Below, piece by piece: positions 17,830 to 27,465 of a DNA stretch of 64,000 bases. The translations under genes and the position numbers were made by a program. The notes under the pieces are model-generated. The model had not been told where the DNA came from and did no database searches. It saw only the letters and a list, made by a program, of their open reading frames with translations. How positions within the stretch are numbered: the stretch's first letter is position 1; each line of letters opens with the position of its first letter. Source of the stretch: an uncultured Bacteroidota bacterium (GTDB lineage: Bacteria > Bacteroidota > Bacteroidia > B-17B0 > Aurantibacillaceae); NCBI GenBank assembly GCA_903893815.1, contig CAITNS010000040.1, positions 1 through 64,000 of the forward strand. Reading direction: 5' to 3'.

Positions 17830-18588
17830 ATGTTAAAATCAATATTACTAATCATCAGCTTTGCTGCGCTTTGTTTATCTTTTGTAAAAAAGAAACCATT
17901 TATCCCACCTGGAACAGTTCAAATAAACGATAGTTTATTTGCAGATGAAACTGAGATTTCAAATTTTAGTTGGATAGAATATGAAATGTGGACAAAAGGA
18001 ATTTATGGAGCAAACTCTAAAGAGCATTTAGCAACATTGCCAGATACTTTAGTTTGGAGAGAAAAAAATTCATATAATGAGCCTTATGTGCAGTATTACT
18101 ACCGACATCCAGCATATAAAGAATTCCCTGTTGTTGGCGTAAGCTATGAGCAAGCGGTCGCCTATTGCAAATGGAGAACAGAACGAGTAAAAGCATTTAT
18201 GACATTAGGGAAAAAATTCCAATACCGTGATTTCGAATATCGTTTACCGAAAAAAACTGAATGGGAAAAACTAGCAGAATTTTCAACACATGTACTTAAC
18301 AATAATGGAAAGAATGAAAAGGGTAAATATCAAATAAATTGCGCTCATTCTGATACGATAGGAACTCCATATCCTGATGTTACCATTCCAGTAAAAGCAT
18401 ATCCAAAAAGCCTTTATGGCTTATATAATATGTTAGGAAATGTTTCTGAAATGGTAGCAGAAAAAGGAGTTAGAAAAGGAGGCAGTTGGAGAAATAATTT
18501 GGAAGAATGCCGAGTTGGTAAAGATATGGAATACTCGAAACCAGCAGCCTGGTTAGGATTTAGATGTGTTTGTGTGGTTAAAAGTTAA
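17830..18588 (+). CDS. Secreted formylglycine-generating-enzyme-like protein
   Basis: The protein begins with a signal peptide (MLKSILLIISFAALCLSFV) and then carries an FGE-sulfatase/SUMF1 fold: ETEISNFSWIEYEMW, FPVVGVSYEQAVAYCKWRTERV, YRLPKKTEWEKLAEF, GLYNMLGNVSEMV and GVRKGGSWRNN ... GFRCV. In Bacteroidota this fold is also found in gliding/secretion lipoproteins (GldJ/GldK type), which are not enzymes. At 252 residues it is a short version. It lies 24 bases after the anti-sigma-like gene in the same direction, so it belongs to the same operon and may be part of that envelope-stress unit. Confidence 0.8.
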   Translation: MLKSILLIISFAALCLSFVKKKPFIPPGTVQINDSLFADETEISNFSWIEYEMWTKGIYGANSKEHLATLPDTLVWREKNSYNEPYVQYYYRHPAYKEFPVVGVSYEQAVAYCKWRTERVKAFMTLGKKFQYRDFEYRLPKKTEWEKLAEFSTHVLNNNGKNEKGKYQINCAHSDTIGTPYPDVTIPVKAYPKSLYGLYNMLGNVSEMVAEKGVRKGGSWRNNLEECRVGKDMEYSKPAAWLGFRCVCVVKS

Positions 18589-18590
18589 GC

Positions 18591-18615
18591 TTCAACTGCG
18601 CTCAGCCTGACAACA
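18591..18615 (-). repeat. GTCAGGCTGAGCG-type dispersed repeat, short copy
   Basis: On the minus strand it reads TGTCAGGCTGAGCGCAGTTG. It is related to the repeats at 27396, 32001 and 33935 and provides the last codons and TGA stop of the bioF gene. Confidence 0.5.
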
Positions 18616-19717
18616 AACTAACCAACAAATCAATCTCTTCATAAGTATTAAAAGAATGTAAACAAATACGAATACGTTCCTGTCCTTCTTTAACCGTAGG
18701 GCTTTTGATAGATTTCACAAAAAGATTTGATTGAGATAATCGCTCTTCTAAATCTTGTACATGTTTGTTTCCTGCAATCACTTTACAATGCAATGAACTA
18801 GTGCTTTTAATAAATAAACTGTCAGAATTTGTTTTTCTGATAAAATATTGAATATTATTTCTCAACTTTTCAATTTCATTTGTCTTTGCTAATAAATGAT
18901 ATGCGGCTTTAATAGCTAATAGACTATGCTCTGGCATCGCTGTTGTATAAATAAAGGAGCGTGAAAAATTAATTAAATACTGCTTTAACTCTTCACTTCC
19001 TAAAACGGCTGCACCATGACAGCCCATAGCTTTTCCGTACGTATAAATTCTGGCAAAGCAATCATCTTGGATATTTAATTCTTGACATAAACCTTTCCCT
19101 TGTTCTCCAAATACACCAATGCCATGCGCTTCGTCAACTATTAAATGCAAATTATATTGTTTGCAAATATTAGCTAATTCAATTAATGGCGCACAATCGC
19201 CATCCATAGAATACACACTTTCTACAACCACAAAAATTTCCTGAAAAGATTCTTTATGTCGATTTACTAAATCTGATAAAGAAGCAATATCATTATGCGA
19301 AAATTTATAATGAGTGGCATGGCTTAATCGAATACCATCAATTAAGGAAGCGTGAATCAATTCATCACTTAAAATCAAATCCCCTTTTTGAGGAACGCTT
19401 GATAGCAATCCTAAATTAGCATCATAACCCGAATTGAAAATCAAAGCCGTTTCTGCTTCATGAAAGTTTGAAATATCTTTTTCTATTTCATTAAATAAAA
19501 TGGAGTTTCCACTAATTAAACGAGAGCCTGTAGAACCAATTTTAGCTGATGGTTCGAGAGATTGCATTTCTTGATGTAAATATCCTTGAGTAGAGAAACC
19601 CAAATAATCGTTACTCGAAAAATCAACACTAGGATAGTTGTTTTTAAGTGAACGAAAGAGAAACTTTTCTTTTGCCTGAATTAATTTATGAGATAATTTA
19701 TGAGGAAAAGAAGCCAT
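18602..19717 (-). CDS. bioF: 8-amino-7-oxononanoate synthase-like PLP enzyme
   Basis: This alpha-oxoamine synthase of 371 residues probably makes 8-amino-7-oxononanoate from pimeloyl-thioester and L-alanine in biotin synthesis. The PLP lysine sits in ARIYTYGKAMGCHGAAVLGS, and VDEAHGIGVFG and STGSRLISGN are family hallmarks. The gene for biotin synthase lies just upstream in the same direction, which favours BioF over the related 2-amino-3-ketobutyrate ligase. The C-terminus is cut by the stop codon inside a dispersed repeat, and ends LLVSLLSG. Confidence 0.85.
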   Translation of the reverse strand: MASFPHKLSHKLIQAKEKFLFRSLKNNYPSVDFSSNDYLGFSTQGYLHQEMQSLEPSAKIGSTGSRLISGNSILFNEIEKDISNFHEAETALIFNSGYDANLGLLSSVPQKGDLILSDELIHASLIDGIRLSHATHYKFSHNDIASLSDLVNRHKESFQEIFVVVESVYSMDGDCAPLIELANICKQYNLHLIVDEAHGIGVFGEQGKGLCQELNIQDDCFARIYTYGKAMGCHGAAVLGSEELKQYLINFSRSFIYTTAMPEHSLLAIKAAYHLLAKTNEIEKLRNNIQYFIRKTNSDSLFIKSTSSLHCKVIAGNKHVQDLEERLSQSNLFVKSIKSPTVKEGQERIRICLHSFNTYEEIDLLVSLLSG

Positions 19718-19731
19718 CTGTTTATAAAAAA

Positions 19732-20085
19732 TTATTCATGAGATGCTATTCCATTACTATTAATTTCTACGAAATTTGCAGTTTTAAAAAGTTCATGTAG
19801 CTGTACATGATTTTTTCTAAATATATCCAATAGTTGCTTATTCTTAATATTACCAGTACTAACTAATAATAGTTTACTAGGTTTAGTTTGCAATGAATGT
19901 GAATAAAAAAAATCAGAATCTTTTGTTATAACGATTAATTTATGTTCATCTGCATAATTTATAATCTCAGAATCGGAGCTTTCATCACCATTTAATAAAC
20001 TATCAACATGAACAGAATTATAGCCTAATTCATTTAGAATAGTATTTAACAATAGAGGTAATTGAGCGTCAATTAATAATTTCAC
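19732..20085 (-). CDS. DUF5615 PIN-like toxin candidate
   Basis: The 117-residue protein has the PIN-like DUF5615/Mut7-C pattern: MKLLIDAQLPLLLNTILNELG at the start and HKLIVITKDSDFF in the middle, with the acidic residues (D6, and the KDSDF acids) expected in the nuclease-like active site. It is probably the toxin of a toxin-antitoxin pair with the DUF433 gene just upstream (overlap of 4 bases). RNase activity is inferred from the fold only. Confidence 0.82.
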   Translation of the reverse strand: MKLLIDAQLPLLLNTILNELGYNSVHVDSLLNGDESSDSEIINYADEHKLIVITKDSDFFYSHSLQTKPSKLLLVSTGNIKNKQLLDIFRKNHVQLHELFKTANFVEINSNGIASHE

Positions 20086-20312
20086 GCTGCTGGTAAATAA
20101 GTTTTAATACGAGTTAATTTTGAAGCATAAGCTAAACACGCATAAATGTCTTCTAGTTCTAACGAATTATATTCTTCTAAAATAGATTCGAAAGACTGTC
20201 CTGCACTTAATAAATCTAAAATCAAATCAACGGTGTATCTTTTATTACGAACAGTAGGTTTACCATGACATACATCAGGATTTAACGTAATTCTATCTAA
20301 TAAATTTTCCAT
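20082..20312 (-). CDS. DUF433 antitoxin-like protein
   Basis: This 76-residue DUF433 protein shows the family pattern ITLNPDVCHGKPTVRNKRYTVDLILDLLSAGQSFESIL, then LELEDIYACLAYA. It is the likely antitoxin for the downstream DUF5615 protein and forms an ATGA-type overlap with it. The pair lies inside the biotin operon between bioB and bioF. Confidence 0.85.
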   Translation of the reverse strand: MENLLDRITLNPDVCHGKPTVRNKRYTVDLILDLLSAGQSFESILEEYNSLELEDIYACLAYASKLTRIKTYLPAA

Positions 20313-20323
20313 TATTTTTTATT

Positions 20324-21304
20324 TTAAACTAATTCTTCTTTTTTCAACTTGTCAACAAATGCTTTCTTTGTGTTTAACCCTAAAATCTTGAACATTTCCA
20401 TATCCTGATTATATAATGGATTTGGTGTGGTTAATAGTTTTTCGCCTGCAAAAATAGAATTTGCTCCAGCCATAAAACATAACGCTTGTCCTTCCATACT
20501 CATACTTAAACGACCTGCTGATAAACGCACTGCAGTTCTCGGTAACACAATACGTGCAGTTGCAATCATACGAACCATATCCCAAATTGGCACTGGCGGT
20601 TGATCTTCCATTGGCGTTCCTTCTACTGCTACTAATGCATTAATTGGAACAGATTCTGGTTGAGGACGTAATAAACTTAATGTATATAACATCCCTACTC
20701 TATCTTCTATTTTTTCGCCCATACCAATAATTCCGCCTGAACAAACCGTTAAGCCTGCCTTACGAACATTATTAATTGTATTTAAACGGTCATCAAATTT
20801 ACGAGTAGAAATAATGTTTTCGTAATTCTCCTCACTTGTATCAATATTATGATTGTATGCGTACAATCCAGCTTCTGCTAAACGTTTTGCTTGATCTTCA
20901 GTAACCATACCAAGCGTAGCGCAAACTTCTAACCCTTTGCTATTAATGGTTTTCACCATATCTAGCACAGTATCAAAATCTTTATTATCACGCACTTCGC
21001 GCCAAGCGGCACCTAAACACATACGACTTGCGCCGCCTGCTTTTGCATTGTTTGCTGCTTCATCAACTTCAGGAACACTCATTAATTTATGAACCTTTAC
21101 TTCTGTATGGTAACGAGCTGCTTGAGGGCAGTAAGAACAATCTTCGGGACATCCACCAGTTTTGATAGATAATAGTGAACTCACTTGAACTTCGCCAACG
21201 GTATGATGATGTTTATGAACTTCTGCTGCTTTATATATTAATTCCATTAAAGGTGTGTTATACACCTCTAAAATTTCTTCTTTTGTCCAATCTTTAATAG
21301 CCAT
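20324..21304 (-). CDS. bioB: Biotin synthase
   Basis: This radical-SAM enzyme of 326 residues inserts sulfur into dethiobiotin. The iron-sulfur motif is CPEDCSYC (CxxxCxxC), near residues 53-60. [31 protein letters not shown] and [10 protein letters not shown] are typical BioB signatures. It is the first gene of a minus-strand unit with the DUF433/DUF5615 pair and bioF. Confidence 0.97.
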   Translation of the reverse strand: MAIKDWTKEEILEVYNTPLMELIYKAAEVHKHHHTVGEVQVSSLLSIKTGGCPEDCSYCPQAARYHTEVKVHKLMSVPEVDEAANNAKAGGASRMCLGAAWREVRDNKDFDTVLDMVKTINSKGLEVCATLGMVTEDQAKRLAEAGLYAYNHNIDTSEENYENIISTRKFDDRLNTINNVRKAGLTVCSGGIIGMGEKIEDRVGMLYTLSLLRPQPESVPINALVAVEGTPMEDQPPVPIWDMVRMIATARIVLPRTAVRLSAGRLSMSMEGQALCFMAGANSIFAGEKLLTTPNPLYNQDMEMFKILGLNTKKAFVDKLKKEELV

Positions 21305-21433
21305 GGTATCTTTTCTAATTCTAACAAATTTAAGCTAAAAGCCACAAACCACAAAACGATATTATTGAAAAAACTGTTAGTAAATTATCCTATTTATTAA
21401 GTATCTTTTTAAGATAAAGCCGTTATTTGCATA

Positions 21434-21730
21434 GTGAACAAAATCATTACCATAGTATTATTCTTATTTTTTATAGGCCAATTACCTGTAAAAGCGCAAT
21501 TTACGGAAAGCAAAGAGCGTAAAAAGATGTGGAGAAAGTCGGGAAAAAGACATAAAGCTAGAGAAGCATATAATCCTTATTTAGATAAAAAGAAAAAAGA
21601 TAAGCCAAGTTCAATCGCAGCTAGAGAAGAAAAAAAAGGCTCCAAAAAAATGAAGCGTGATTATAAAAGACAAAATAAACGCAACATGAAAAAACTGGGG
21701 ATTAAACCCGTTAAAGTAAAAAAGGCTTAA
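21434..21730 (+). CDS. Small secreted lysine-rich protein
   Basis: The 98-residue protein starts at GTG and has a signal peptide (MNKIITIVLFLFFIGQLPVKAQ). The mature part is extremely basic, with Lys/Arg-rich low complexity (KKKKKDKPSSI, KGSKKMKRDYKRQNKRNMKK). It could bind polyanions in the envelope, but no family is recognised. It is a single gene with a strong terminator overlapping its stop codon. Confidence 0.7.
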   Translation: MNKIITIVLFLFFIGQLPVKAQFTESKERKKMWRKSGKRHKAREAYNPYLDKKKKDKPSSIAAREEKKGSKKMKRDYKRQNKRNMKKLGIKPVKVKKA

Positions 21731-21749
21731 TTTCTTAAGCCTTTTTTTA
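21720..21749 (+). terminator. Intrinsic terminator overlapping the stop codon
   Basis: AAAGGCTTAA pairs with TTAAGCCTTT around a 4-nt loop (TTTC) and is followed by seven T. The TAA stop of the small basic protein lies within the stem. Confidence 0.9.
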
Positions 21750-21769
21750 CAATATTTTAATACTATCGG

Positions 21770-22885
21770 TTATTGTTTTTGACTTGCAAAGTATATAATT
21801 ATACCTACAACTGCTACAATACTAATTACTAATAAAGCAATTTTAATGGCAGAGTAAGGACGATCTCCTTGCACTTCACCAGTTCTTGCATTAACCAAAA
21901 AACGATACACTTTATCTTTATACTTATAAGAACTTAACCAAACTGGCAATAAAATATGTTTAAATGTAATATCGTTATAAATTGAATTTACGGAGGTCAC
22001 TTGCTGTTCATCTCCTCCAATATCTGCTCTTACAGCTGAATAAATTTTATCTTGCATTCTATCCTTCGCTTTCTCAAAACCTTCTTTCAAATTTACCTGA
22101 TAGCTTTCTGTTACAAATCCACTCAAGTAGTTATCGTTGTAGGCTATTAATTCATTTAAATCCCATGGTTCTAATTCATTGGCTAATTTTTCGGGTAATG
22201 ATTTAGATGAAACGATTAATATATCATCAAAATTTACGCAAACAGTTCCGCTTGCTGGAAACCAATTTGTTTTACGAACCTGACGAGTTTGCGATTTACC
22301 TTGGCTATCAGTATAAGTTTCTGTTACATAATAATAGGTTCCTCTCATGCCAGTATAGCTCGAAACAGTATTAGTATCATATGTCCAATAAGGCATATAG
22401 ATTCCATTTAACTTTTCGGCCGAATGTTGAGCATATTCTTTAATTTTACTCGGTGCAAACCACAAGCCACCAGCCCACTCTACAAATAATTGAGTGGATT
22501 TTTTTCTATCAATTTTAAATGGTAATAAATGGGAAGGTTTGATTATAGAAGAAGTAGAGGCGTTTTGAACCACCAAAGGCGTGTCGCAATATGGACAATT
22601 GGACGAGGTTACATTTGGCTTTAAAGTTGTTGAAGCAGCACAGTTAGTGCATTTCACAGTGCTAATTTCTTGTTTATCTTCTAAATGAGCTTTCTCATTT
22701 AAAAAACTTTCAAAATCAAGTTCTTCAACAGGCGCAGATTTTTCGGAAGTAATATCATTTTTAGCACCGCAATATTCGCAATTCAAAAAAGGAGTTCCTG
22801 GCAGGTATTTCAGATTTCCACCACAATCTTTACACTTAATGGTATTACCTGTCTCTGTAGTTTTTTCGCTAAAATCGTTTGCCAT
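21770..22885 (-). CDS. Zinc-ribbon protein with C-terminal membrane anchor
   Basis: Two zinc ribbons lie at the N-terminus, CKDCGG...CEYCGAK and CTNCAA...CPYCDTPL (CxxC pairs). The middle domain of about 200 residues has aromatic repeats (YMPYWTYDT, SSYTGMRGTYYY). A hydrophobic segment (IKIALLVISIVAVVGIIIYF) closes the protein. Proteins of this layout are widely present and functionally uncharacterised. The start at 22885 (MANDFSEK) is preferred over an upstream ATG at 22903. Confidence 0.75.
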   Translation of the reverse strand: MANDFSEKTTETGNTIKCKDCGGNLKYLPGTPFLNCEYCGAKNDITSEKSAPVEELDFESFLNEKAHLEDKQEISTVKCTNCAASTTLKPNVTSSNCPYCDTPLVVQNASTSSIIKPSHLLPFKIDRKKSTQLFVEWAGGLWFAPSKIKEYAQHSAEKLNGIYMPYWTYDTNTVSSYTGMRGTYYYVTETYTDSQGKSQTRQVRKTNWFPASGTVCVNFDDILIVSSKSLPEKLANELEPWDLNELIAYNDNYLSGFVTESYQVNLKEGFEKAKDRMQDKIYSAVRADIGGDEQQVTSVNSIYNDITFKHILLPVWLSSYKYKDKVYRFLVNARTGEVQGDRPYSAIKIALLVISIVAVVGIIIYFASQKQ

Positions 22886-22971
22886 ATTTTTCTCTTTTAT
22901 CAAACTAAATTAATATATTATTTTTAATTATTTTTAGTTAAACAAAAAAATCAATGGATTGTTAATTAAGT

Positions 22972-23985
22972 ATGCACCTACGAGTTTTAACAATTCTATT
23001 ATTAATCAAAAACACAATCTTTTCGCAAAAAGACAAAAAAATAGGTGTTCCTTACTCTTACTGTAATTGGACCAATACTAGTTTAAACAAAACTTACTAT
23101 CCAACAATAAATGATACTTGCTTATTTGTAGTTTCAACAAGAAATTATGACGAAAGTAAGCACGAATTTGTAGACTATGATTACGACACTACCGGTACTT
23201 TAAAATATTTTGCTTTATATTATCAAGGCAATAACTGGACAGCGGTTCCATATGCTTCTTTGGAAGAACTATTAAATCTTAAATCATCTTTTAAAAATTT
23301 GGTTGTGTTTACTGAAGGATTAGGAAAAACATTTACTTCAGGAGTTGACCGTGCCACCAAATTAATGAGAACCTATGAAGTGGATGAAATATTTTTTGAT
23401 TGGCCAACCGACAGACCCTATATGAAACCTGGCAAAAACATTAAAGTAACATTTAATGTGGTGCCAAAAGTGGCTGTACCTTATGTTAGATTTTTAGAAG
23501 AATTTCAAATTTACAAAATCAGTCATCCAGAAAAATTTAAAGTAGTGACGTTATTTTTTCATAGTATGGGAAATTTATTATTGATGTATAATTTACAAAA
23601 CGATCGATTCAAAAATATCGATCCAAATCTTATTAATACCGTGATTTTAAATGCTGCTTGTGTCAATCAAACTCGTCATAAAGAATGGCTAGATAAACTA
23701 ACATTTGCCAATCGTATTTATTTAACAATTAATGATAGAGATAGAAATTTGAGAGGTGCCAGTATTATTTTTGGCGACCATCAATTAGGAGAAAAACCTA
23801 AAAAAGAATTTTGCGAAAAAGCAAAGTACATTAATTTTTCAAACATTTTGAGTAAGGAACACAACTACTTTTTGATGACAGAAGTACTAAAAGAAAAACC
23901 ATACTTACAGCAATTTTACGCCAATATTTTTGAAGATAAAGTTCCTGAATTAAATTATCCAAAAACGCTCATTAAAAAGAAATAA
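22972..23985 (+). CDS. Secreted alpha/beta-hydrolase-like protein
   Basis: The 337-residue protein has an N-terminal signal (MHLRVLTILLLIKNTIFSQ). A nucleophile-elbow pattern, FFHSMGNLLLMY (residues about 195-206), resembles the GxSxG of alpha/beta hydrolases but with Phe-His-Ser-Met-Gly. The region around it, with a conserved DWPTDRP and NTVILNAACV, supports a DUF900-like fold. The substrate is unknown. It is a single gene, divergent from the zinc-ribbon gene. Confidence 0.65.
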   Translation: MHLRVLTILLLIKNTIFSQKDKKIGVPYSYCNWTNTSLNKTYYPTINDTCLFVVSTRNYDESKHEFVDYDYDTTGTLKYFALYYQGNNWTAVPYASLEELLNLKSSFKNLVVFTEGLGKTFTSGVDRATKLMRTYEVDEIFFDWPTDRPYMKPGKNIKVTFNVVPKVAVPYVRFLEEFQIYKISHPEKFKVVTLFFHSMGNLLLMYNLQNDRFKNIDPNLINTVILNAACVNQTRHKEWLDKLTFANRIYLTINDRDRNLRGASIIFGDHQLGEKPKKEFCEKAKYINFSNILSKEHNYFLMTEVLKEKPYLQQFYANIFEDKVPELNYPKTLIKKK

Positions 23986-23988
23986 CAA

Positions 23989-25224
23989 TTAGTTATATGA
24001 TTCAATTGTTTTTCTGATAATCGCTGCGCAATCTAAAATTTGCTCTTTTGTAATTACTAAAGGCGGTGCAAAACGAATGATATCACCATGAGTTGGTTTA
24101 GCTAACAAACCATTTTCTGCTAATTTCAAACACACATCCCAAGCAGAAATACCATCTTTTTCTTTAATGATAATGGCATTTAATAAGCCTTTTCCACGAA
24201 CTGTCGTAATTAATTCTGAATCAATTTCGTTTAGTTTTTCACGAAACAATTCTCCTAACGTCTCTGAATTATCTGCTAGTTTTTCGTCTTTTAAAACTTT
24301 TAATGCCTCAATAGCAACAACGCAAGCCAAAGGATTTCCTCCGTATGTTGATCCATGCTCACCTGGTTTAATATTTAGCATAATATCATCATCACATAAA
24401 ATAGCAGCAACAGGTAAAACACCACCGCTCAAAGCTTTTCCTAAAATCAATATATCTGGACGAACTCCTTCATGATCACAAGCTAACATTTTACCAGTTC
24501 GTGCTAAACCAGTTTGAACTTCATCGGCTATCAACAAAACGTTATACTTTTCACATAATGCTTTAGCACCCTTTAAATATCCATAATCAGGAACTAAAAC
24601 TCCAGCTTCACCTTGAATGGGTTCAACCATAAACGCTGCAACATTTTTATCTTTAAAGGCTTCTTCTAATTTTTGTAAGTTATTGTATGGCACTGTTTCA
24701 AAACCGGGCATAAAGGGACCAAATTTACTAAAGCTACTTGGATCCGTGCTGCTAGATATTGCTGCCATCGTTCTTCCCCAAAAATTACCTTCTGCAAAAA
24801 TTATTTTTGCTTTATTATCTTCAATACCTTTTTTAACATAGCCCCATCTTCTTGCTAATTTTATAGCAGTTTCACCGCCTTCTACACCTGTATTCATAGG
24901 CAATACCTTGTCATATCCAAAATAATTGGTTATAAAACACTCATATTCGCCCAGTATGTTGTTATGAAAAGCTCTAGAGGTTAATGTTAGTTTTTTAGCC
25001 TGGTCTATTAGTGCTGCTATTATTCGCGGATGACAATGTCCTTGATTTACCGCACTATAAGCTGATAAGAAATCATAATATTGTTTACCATCAACGTCCC
25101 ATACATGAACACCAAGTCCTTTTTCTAAAACAACTGGTAACGGATGATAATTATGCGCTCCGTGTTTGTCTTCTAAATCTATTAATTGTTGGGCCTTGGC
25201 TGATAAATTCATTTCTGCAATCAT
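23989..25224 (-). CDS. rocD: Ornithine-oxo-acid transaminase
   Basis: This class III PLP aminotransferase of 411 residues interconverts ornithine and glutamate-5-semialdehyde. [42 protein letters not shown] is the ornithine aminotransferase signature. The PLP lysine lies in [10 protein letters not shown], and [10 protein letters not shown] and [10 protein letters not shown] are present. The start is the ATG at the minus-strand end, 25224. No operon partner is evident. Confidence 0.95.
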   Translation of the reverse strand: MIAEMNLSAKAQQLIDLEDKHGAHNYHPLPVVLEKGLGVHVWDVDGKQYYDFLSAYSAVNQGHCHPRIIAALIDQAKKLTLTSRAFHNNILGEYECFITNYFGYDKVLPMNTGVEGGETAIKLARRWGYVKKGIEDNKAKIIFAEGNFWGRTMAAISSSTDPSSFSKFGPFMPGFETVPYNNLQKLEEAFKDKNVAAFMVEPIQGEAGVLVPDYGYLKGAKALCEKYNVLLIADEVQTGLARTGKMLACDHEGVRPDILILGKALSGGVLPVAAILCDDDIMLNIKPGEHGSTYGGNPLACVVAIEALKVLKDEKLADNSETLGELFREKLNEIDSELITTVRGKGLLNAIIIKEKDGISAWDVCLKLAENGLLAKPTHGDIIRFAPPLVITKEQILDCAAIIRKTIESYN

Positions 25225-25352
25225 GATAGTAAGTTTGTGTGCGGTAAAGATAGGGAAACGGGCTTAAACTGCCTAATCCAAATAATCGTTAAATGTAAAA
25301 AACTGTTAACATATTTTAACAAGCCTGAAATAGCTGTAACCCTTACCAATGC

Positions 25353-25360
25353 TAACTTTG
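25353..25360 (+). promoter_or_regulatory. Promoter -7 element TAACTTTG for moxR/bat genes
   Basis: TAACTTTG is a match to TAnnTTTG, 27 bases before the moxR ATG. It places transcription start near 25366, and so shows that the frame upstream of 25387 is not translated. No good -33 TTTG was found. Confidence 0.5.
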
Positions 25361-25386
25361 TGACGCTTGTAATTAAAAAAACACTT

Positions 25387-26379
25387 ATGGTAGTAGATAT
25401 TAGAGAATTGAATGAACGCATTCAAAAAGAAAGTGCATTTGTAGATATTTTAACGTCTGAAATGGACAAAGTAATCATTGGTCAAAAACACATGGTTGAA
25501 CGTTTGTTAATTGGCTTACTTAGTAATGGACACATTTTATTAGAAGGCGTTCCAGGATTAGCAAAAACATTAGCTATTAATACCTTGGCAACTTGTATTG
25601 ATGCTAAATTTAGCCGTATTCAATTTACACCAGATTTGTTACCAGCCGATTTGATTGGTACCATGATCTACAATCAAAAGCAAGAACAATTCTCTATCCG
25701 TAAAGGTCCAATTTTCGCAAACTTTGTGTTGGCTGATGAGATTAATCGTGCTCCGGCAAAGGTTCAATCGGCTTTACTAGAAGCGATGCAAGAAAAACAA
25801 GTAACTATTGGCGACGAAACATTTAAGCTACCAAATCCGTTTTTAGTTTTAGCGACTCAAAACCCAGTTGAGCAAGAAGGAACATATCCTTTACCAGAAG
25901 CACAAATGGATCGTTTTATGTTGAAAGTAGTGATTACTTACCCAACTCGCGAAGATGAGCGCAAAGTAATTGCCGCAAACATTTCTCGCCAAGGAATGCC
26001 AAAAGCAAATATTGTTTTAAAACCAGAAGATATTTTAAATGCCAGAAACGTTGTGAAAGATGTTTACATGGACGAGAAAATTGAGCGTTACATTGTAGAC
26101 ATTGTTTTTGCAACTCGTTTCCCTAAAGAATATAAATTAGACAAATTTGCTCCATTAATTTCTTATGGTGGTTCGCCACGTGCAAGCATTAACTTAGCAT
26201 TAGCGGCTAAAGCTTATGCTTTCATTAAACGCAGAGGTTATGTAATTCCGGAAGATGTGCGTGCTGTTTGTTTAGATGTAATGCGTCACCGTATTGGTTT
26301 AACTTACGAAGCAGAAGCGGAAAATATTACAACCGAACACATCATTAATGAGTTGTTAAACGCTGTTGAAGTACCTTAA
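25387..26379 (+). CDS. moxR: MoxR-family AAA ATPase
   Basis: This AAA_3 ATPase of 331 codons has Walker A in GVPGLAKT, Walker B as LADEIN, and sensor-like RFMLKVVITYPTREDE; the C-terminal lid runs from about 240 to the end. It acts as a chaperone-like partner for VWA-domain proteins, here the Bat proteins downstream. The open frame starts earlier, at 25237, but the upstream codons have no conserved character and the promoter at 25353 lies inside them, so the ATG at 25387 is chosen. First gene of the bat operon. Confidence 0.92.
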   Translation: MVVDIRELNERIQKESAFVDILTSEMDKVIIGQKHMVERLLIGLLSNGHILLEGVPGLAKTLAINTLATCIDAKFSRIQFTPDLLPADLIGTMIYNQKQEQFSIRKGPIFANFVLADEINRAPAKVQSALLEAMQEKQVTIGDETFKLPNPFLVLATQNPVEQEGTYPLPEAQMDRFMLKVVITYPTREDERKVIAANISRQGMPKANIVLKPEDILNARNVVKDVYMDEKIERYIVDIVFATRFPKEYKLDKFAPLISYGGSPRASINLALAAKAYAFIKRRGYVIPEDVRAVCLDVMRHRIGLTYEAEAENITTEHIINELLNAVEVP

Positions 26380-26478
26380 TAGTTTTTAGTTGTTAGAGTT
26401 TAGTTTTTTGAAAATAAAAACTAACTATTTATGCAAGAAATGTATTACTAAAAACTAATAACCGAAAACTAATAACTT
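26380..26478. repeat. TTAGTTTTTAGTTGTTAG-type intergenic repeat
   Basis: Runs of TAGTTTTTAGTTGTTAG are followed by AAACTAATAACCGAAAACTAATAAC, forming an imperfect inverted repeat. The same words frame the four-helix-bundle gene at 28426-28935. It fills the moxR/DUF58 gap. Confidence 0.5.
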
Positions 26479-26484
26479 CCAAAA

Positions 26485-27351
26485 GTGGAAACAGCAGAAT
26501 TACTAAAAAAAGTACGTAAAATCGAAATCAAAACAAAGGGTTTGAGTAATCAGATATTTTCTGGTGAATACCACTCTGCGTTTAAAGGTCGTGGTATGGC
26601 ATTTAGTGAAGTACGTGAGTACACTCCGGGAGATGATGTGAGAACGATTGATTGGAACGTAACTGCTCGTTTAAGAACGCCTTATGTAAAAGTGTTTGAA
26701 GAGGAGCGCGAATTAAACGTGATGATTTTAGTGGACGTTAGCGCCAGCGGACAATTTGGAACTCAAAAACAATTCAAGCAAGATTTAATTACTGAATTGT
26801 GTGCCGTAATTGCTTTCTCTGCTTCACAGAATAATGATAAAATTGGCGTGATATTTTTTAGTAATAAAATCGAAAAATTTATTCCACCAAAAAAAGGAAA
26901 GTCACATATCTTAAGAATTATCCGAGAGCTCATCAATATTGAACCAACCAACAAAGGCACTAACATTGAATTAGCTTTAAAATATTTAACCAATATCATT
27001 AAAAAGAAAAGTATCACGTTTTTAATTTCTGATTTCAAAGACAACAACTCCTATTCGGATGCTATGAAAATTGCTAACCGTAAACATGATGTAGTTGCAT
27101 TACGAATTAATGATGTACATGAAAACAAATTACCTGATGTTGGCTTAATAAAATTAAAAGACAACGAAACAGGAAAAGTGATGTGGGTGGATACAAGTGA
27201 CAAATCATTTCAAAAAAAAATGGAAGTCAATCATTTAAAATTTGAAGCTCAAATAAAAGATGTATTTACTAAAAGCGGAGTTGATTTCACAACAATTAAT
27301 ACACACGAAGGCTATATCAAGCCTTTAATGACTTTGTTTAAAAAGAGATAA
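26485..27351 (+). CDS. DUF58 protein, VWA-like
   Basis: The 288-residue protein has the DUF58 signature YHSAFKGRGMAFSEVREYTPGDDVRTIDWNVTARL, followed by a VWA-like beta-strand DVSASGQFG with MIDAS-like Asp and Ser. DUF58 proteins are the usual partner of MoxR ATPases and lie upstream of bat genes in Bacteroidota. The start is a GTG at 26485. It is 105 bases after moxR, so probably the same transcript. Confidence 0.9.
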   Translation: METAELLKKVRKIEIKTKGLSNQIFSGEYHSAFKGRGMAFSEVREYTPGDDVRTIDWNVTARLRTPYVKVFEEERELNVMILVDVSASGQFGTQKQFKQDLITELCAVIAFSASQNNDKIGVIFFSNKIEKFIPPKKGKSHILRIIRELINIEPTNKGTNIELALKYLTNIIKKKSITFLISDFKDNNSYSDAMKIANRKHDVVALRINDVHENKLPDVGLIKLKDNETGKVMWVDTSDKSFQKKMEVNHLKFEAQIKDVFTKSGVDFTTINTHEGYIKPLMTLFKKR

Positions 27352-27395
27352 AAGAGACTAAAAAGATTGAAGAGACATAAGAGACGTAATTAATT

Positions 27396-27445
27396 TGTTA
27401 GTTCGAGCTGTCAACCTGAGCGGAGTCGAAGGGTTAGTCGAGAAC
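27396..27445 (+). repeat. GTTCGAG...GTCGAGAAC dispersed repeat, copy A
   Basis: Starts TTGTTAGTTCGAGCTGTCAA and ends TAGTCGAGAAC, with CTGAGCGGAGTCGAAGGG inside. GTTC/GAAC ends make it palindromic. It lies between DUF58 and the next gene. Confidence 0.65.
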
Positions 27446-27465
27446 CGAAAGTGATAACAAAATAT

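Noticed and set aside
25237-25386. N-terminal extension of MoxR
   Set aside because: A consensus-like promoter (25353-25360) lies inside it and the residues are not conserved-looking.
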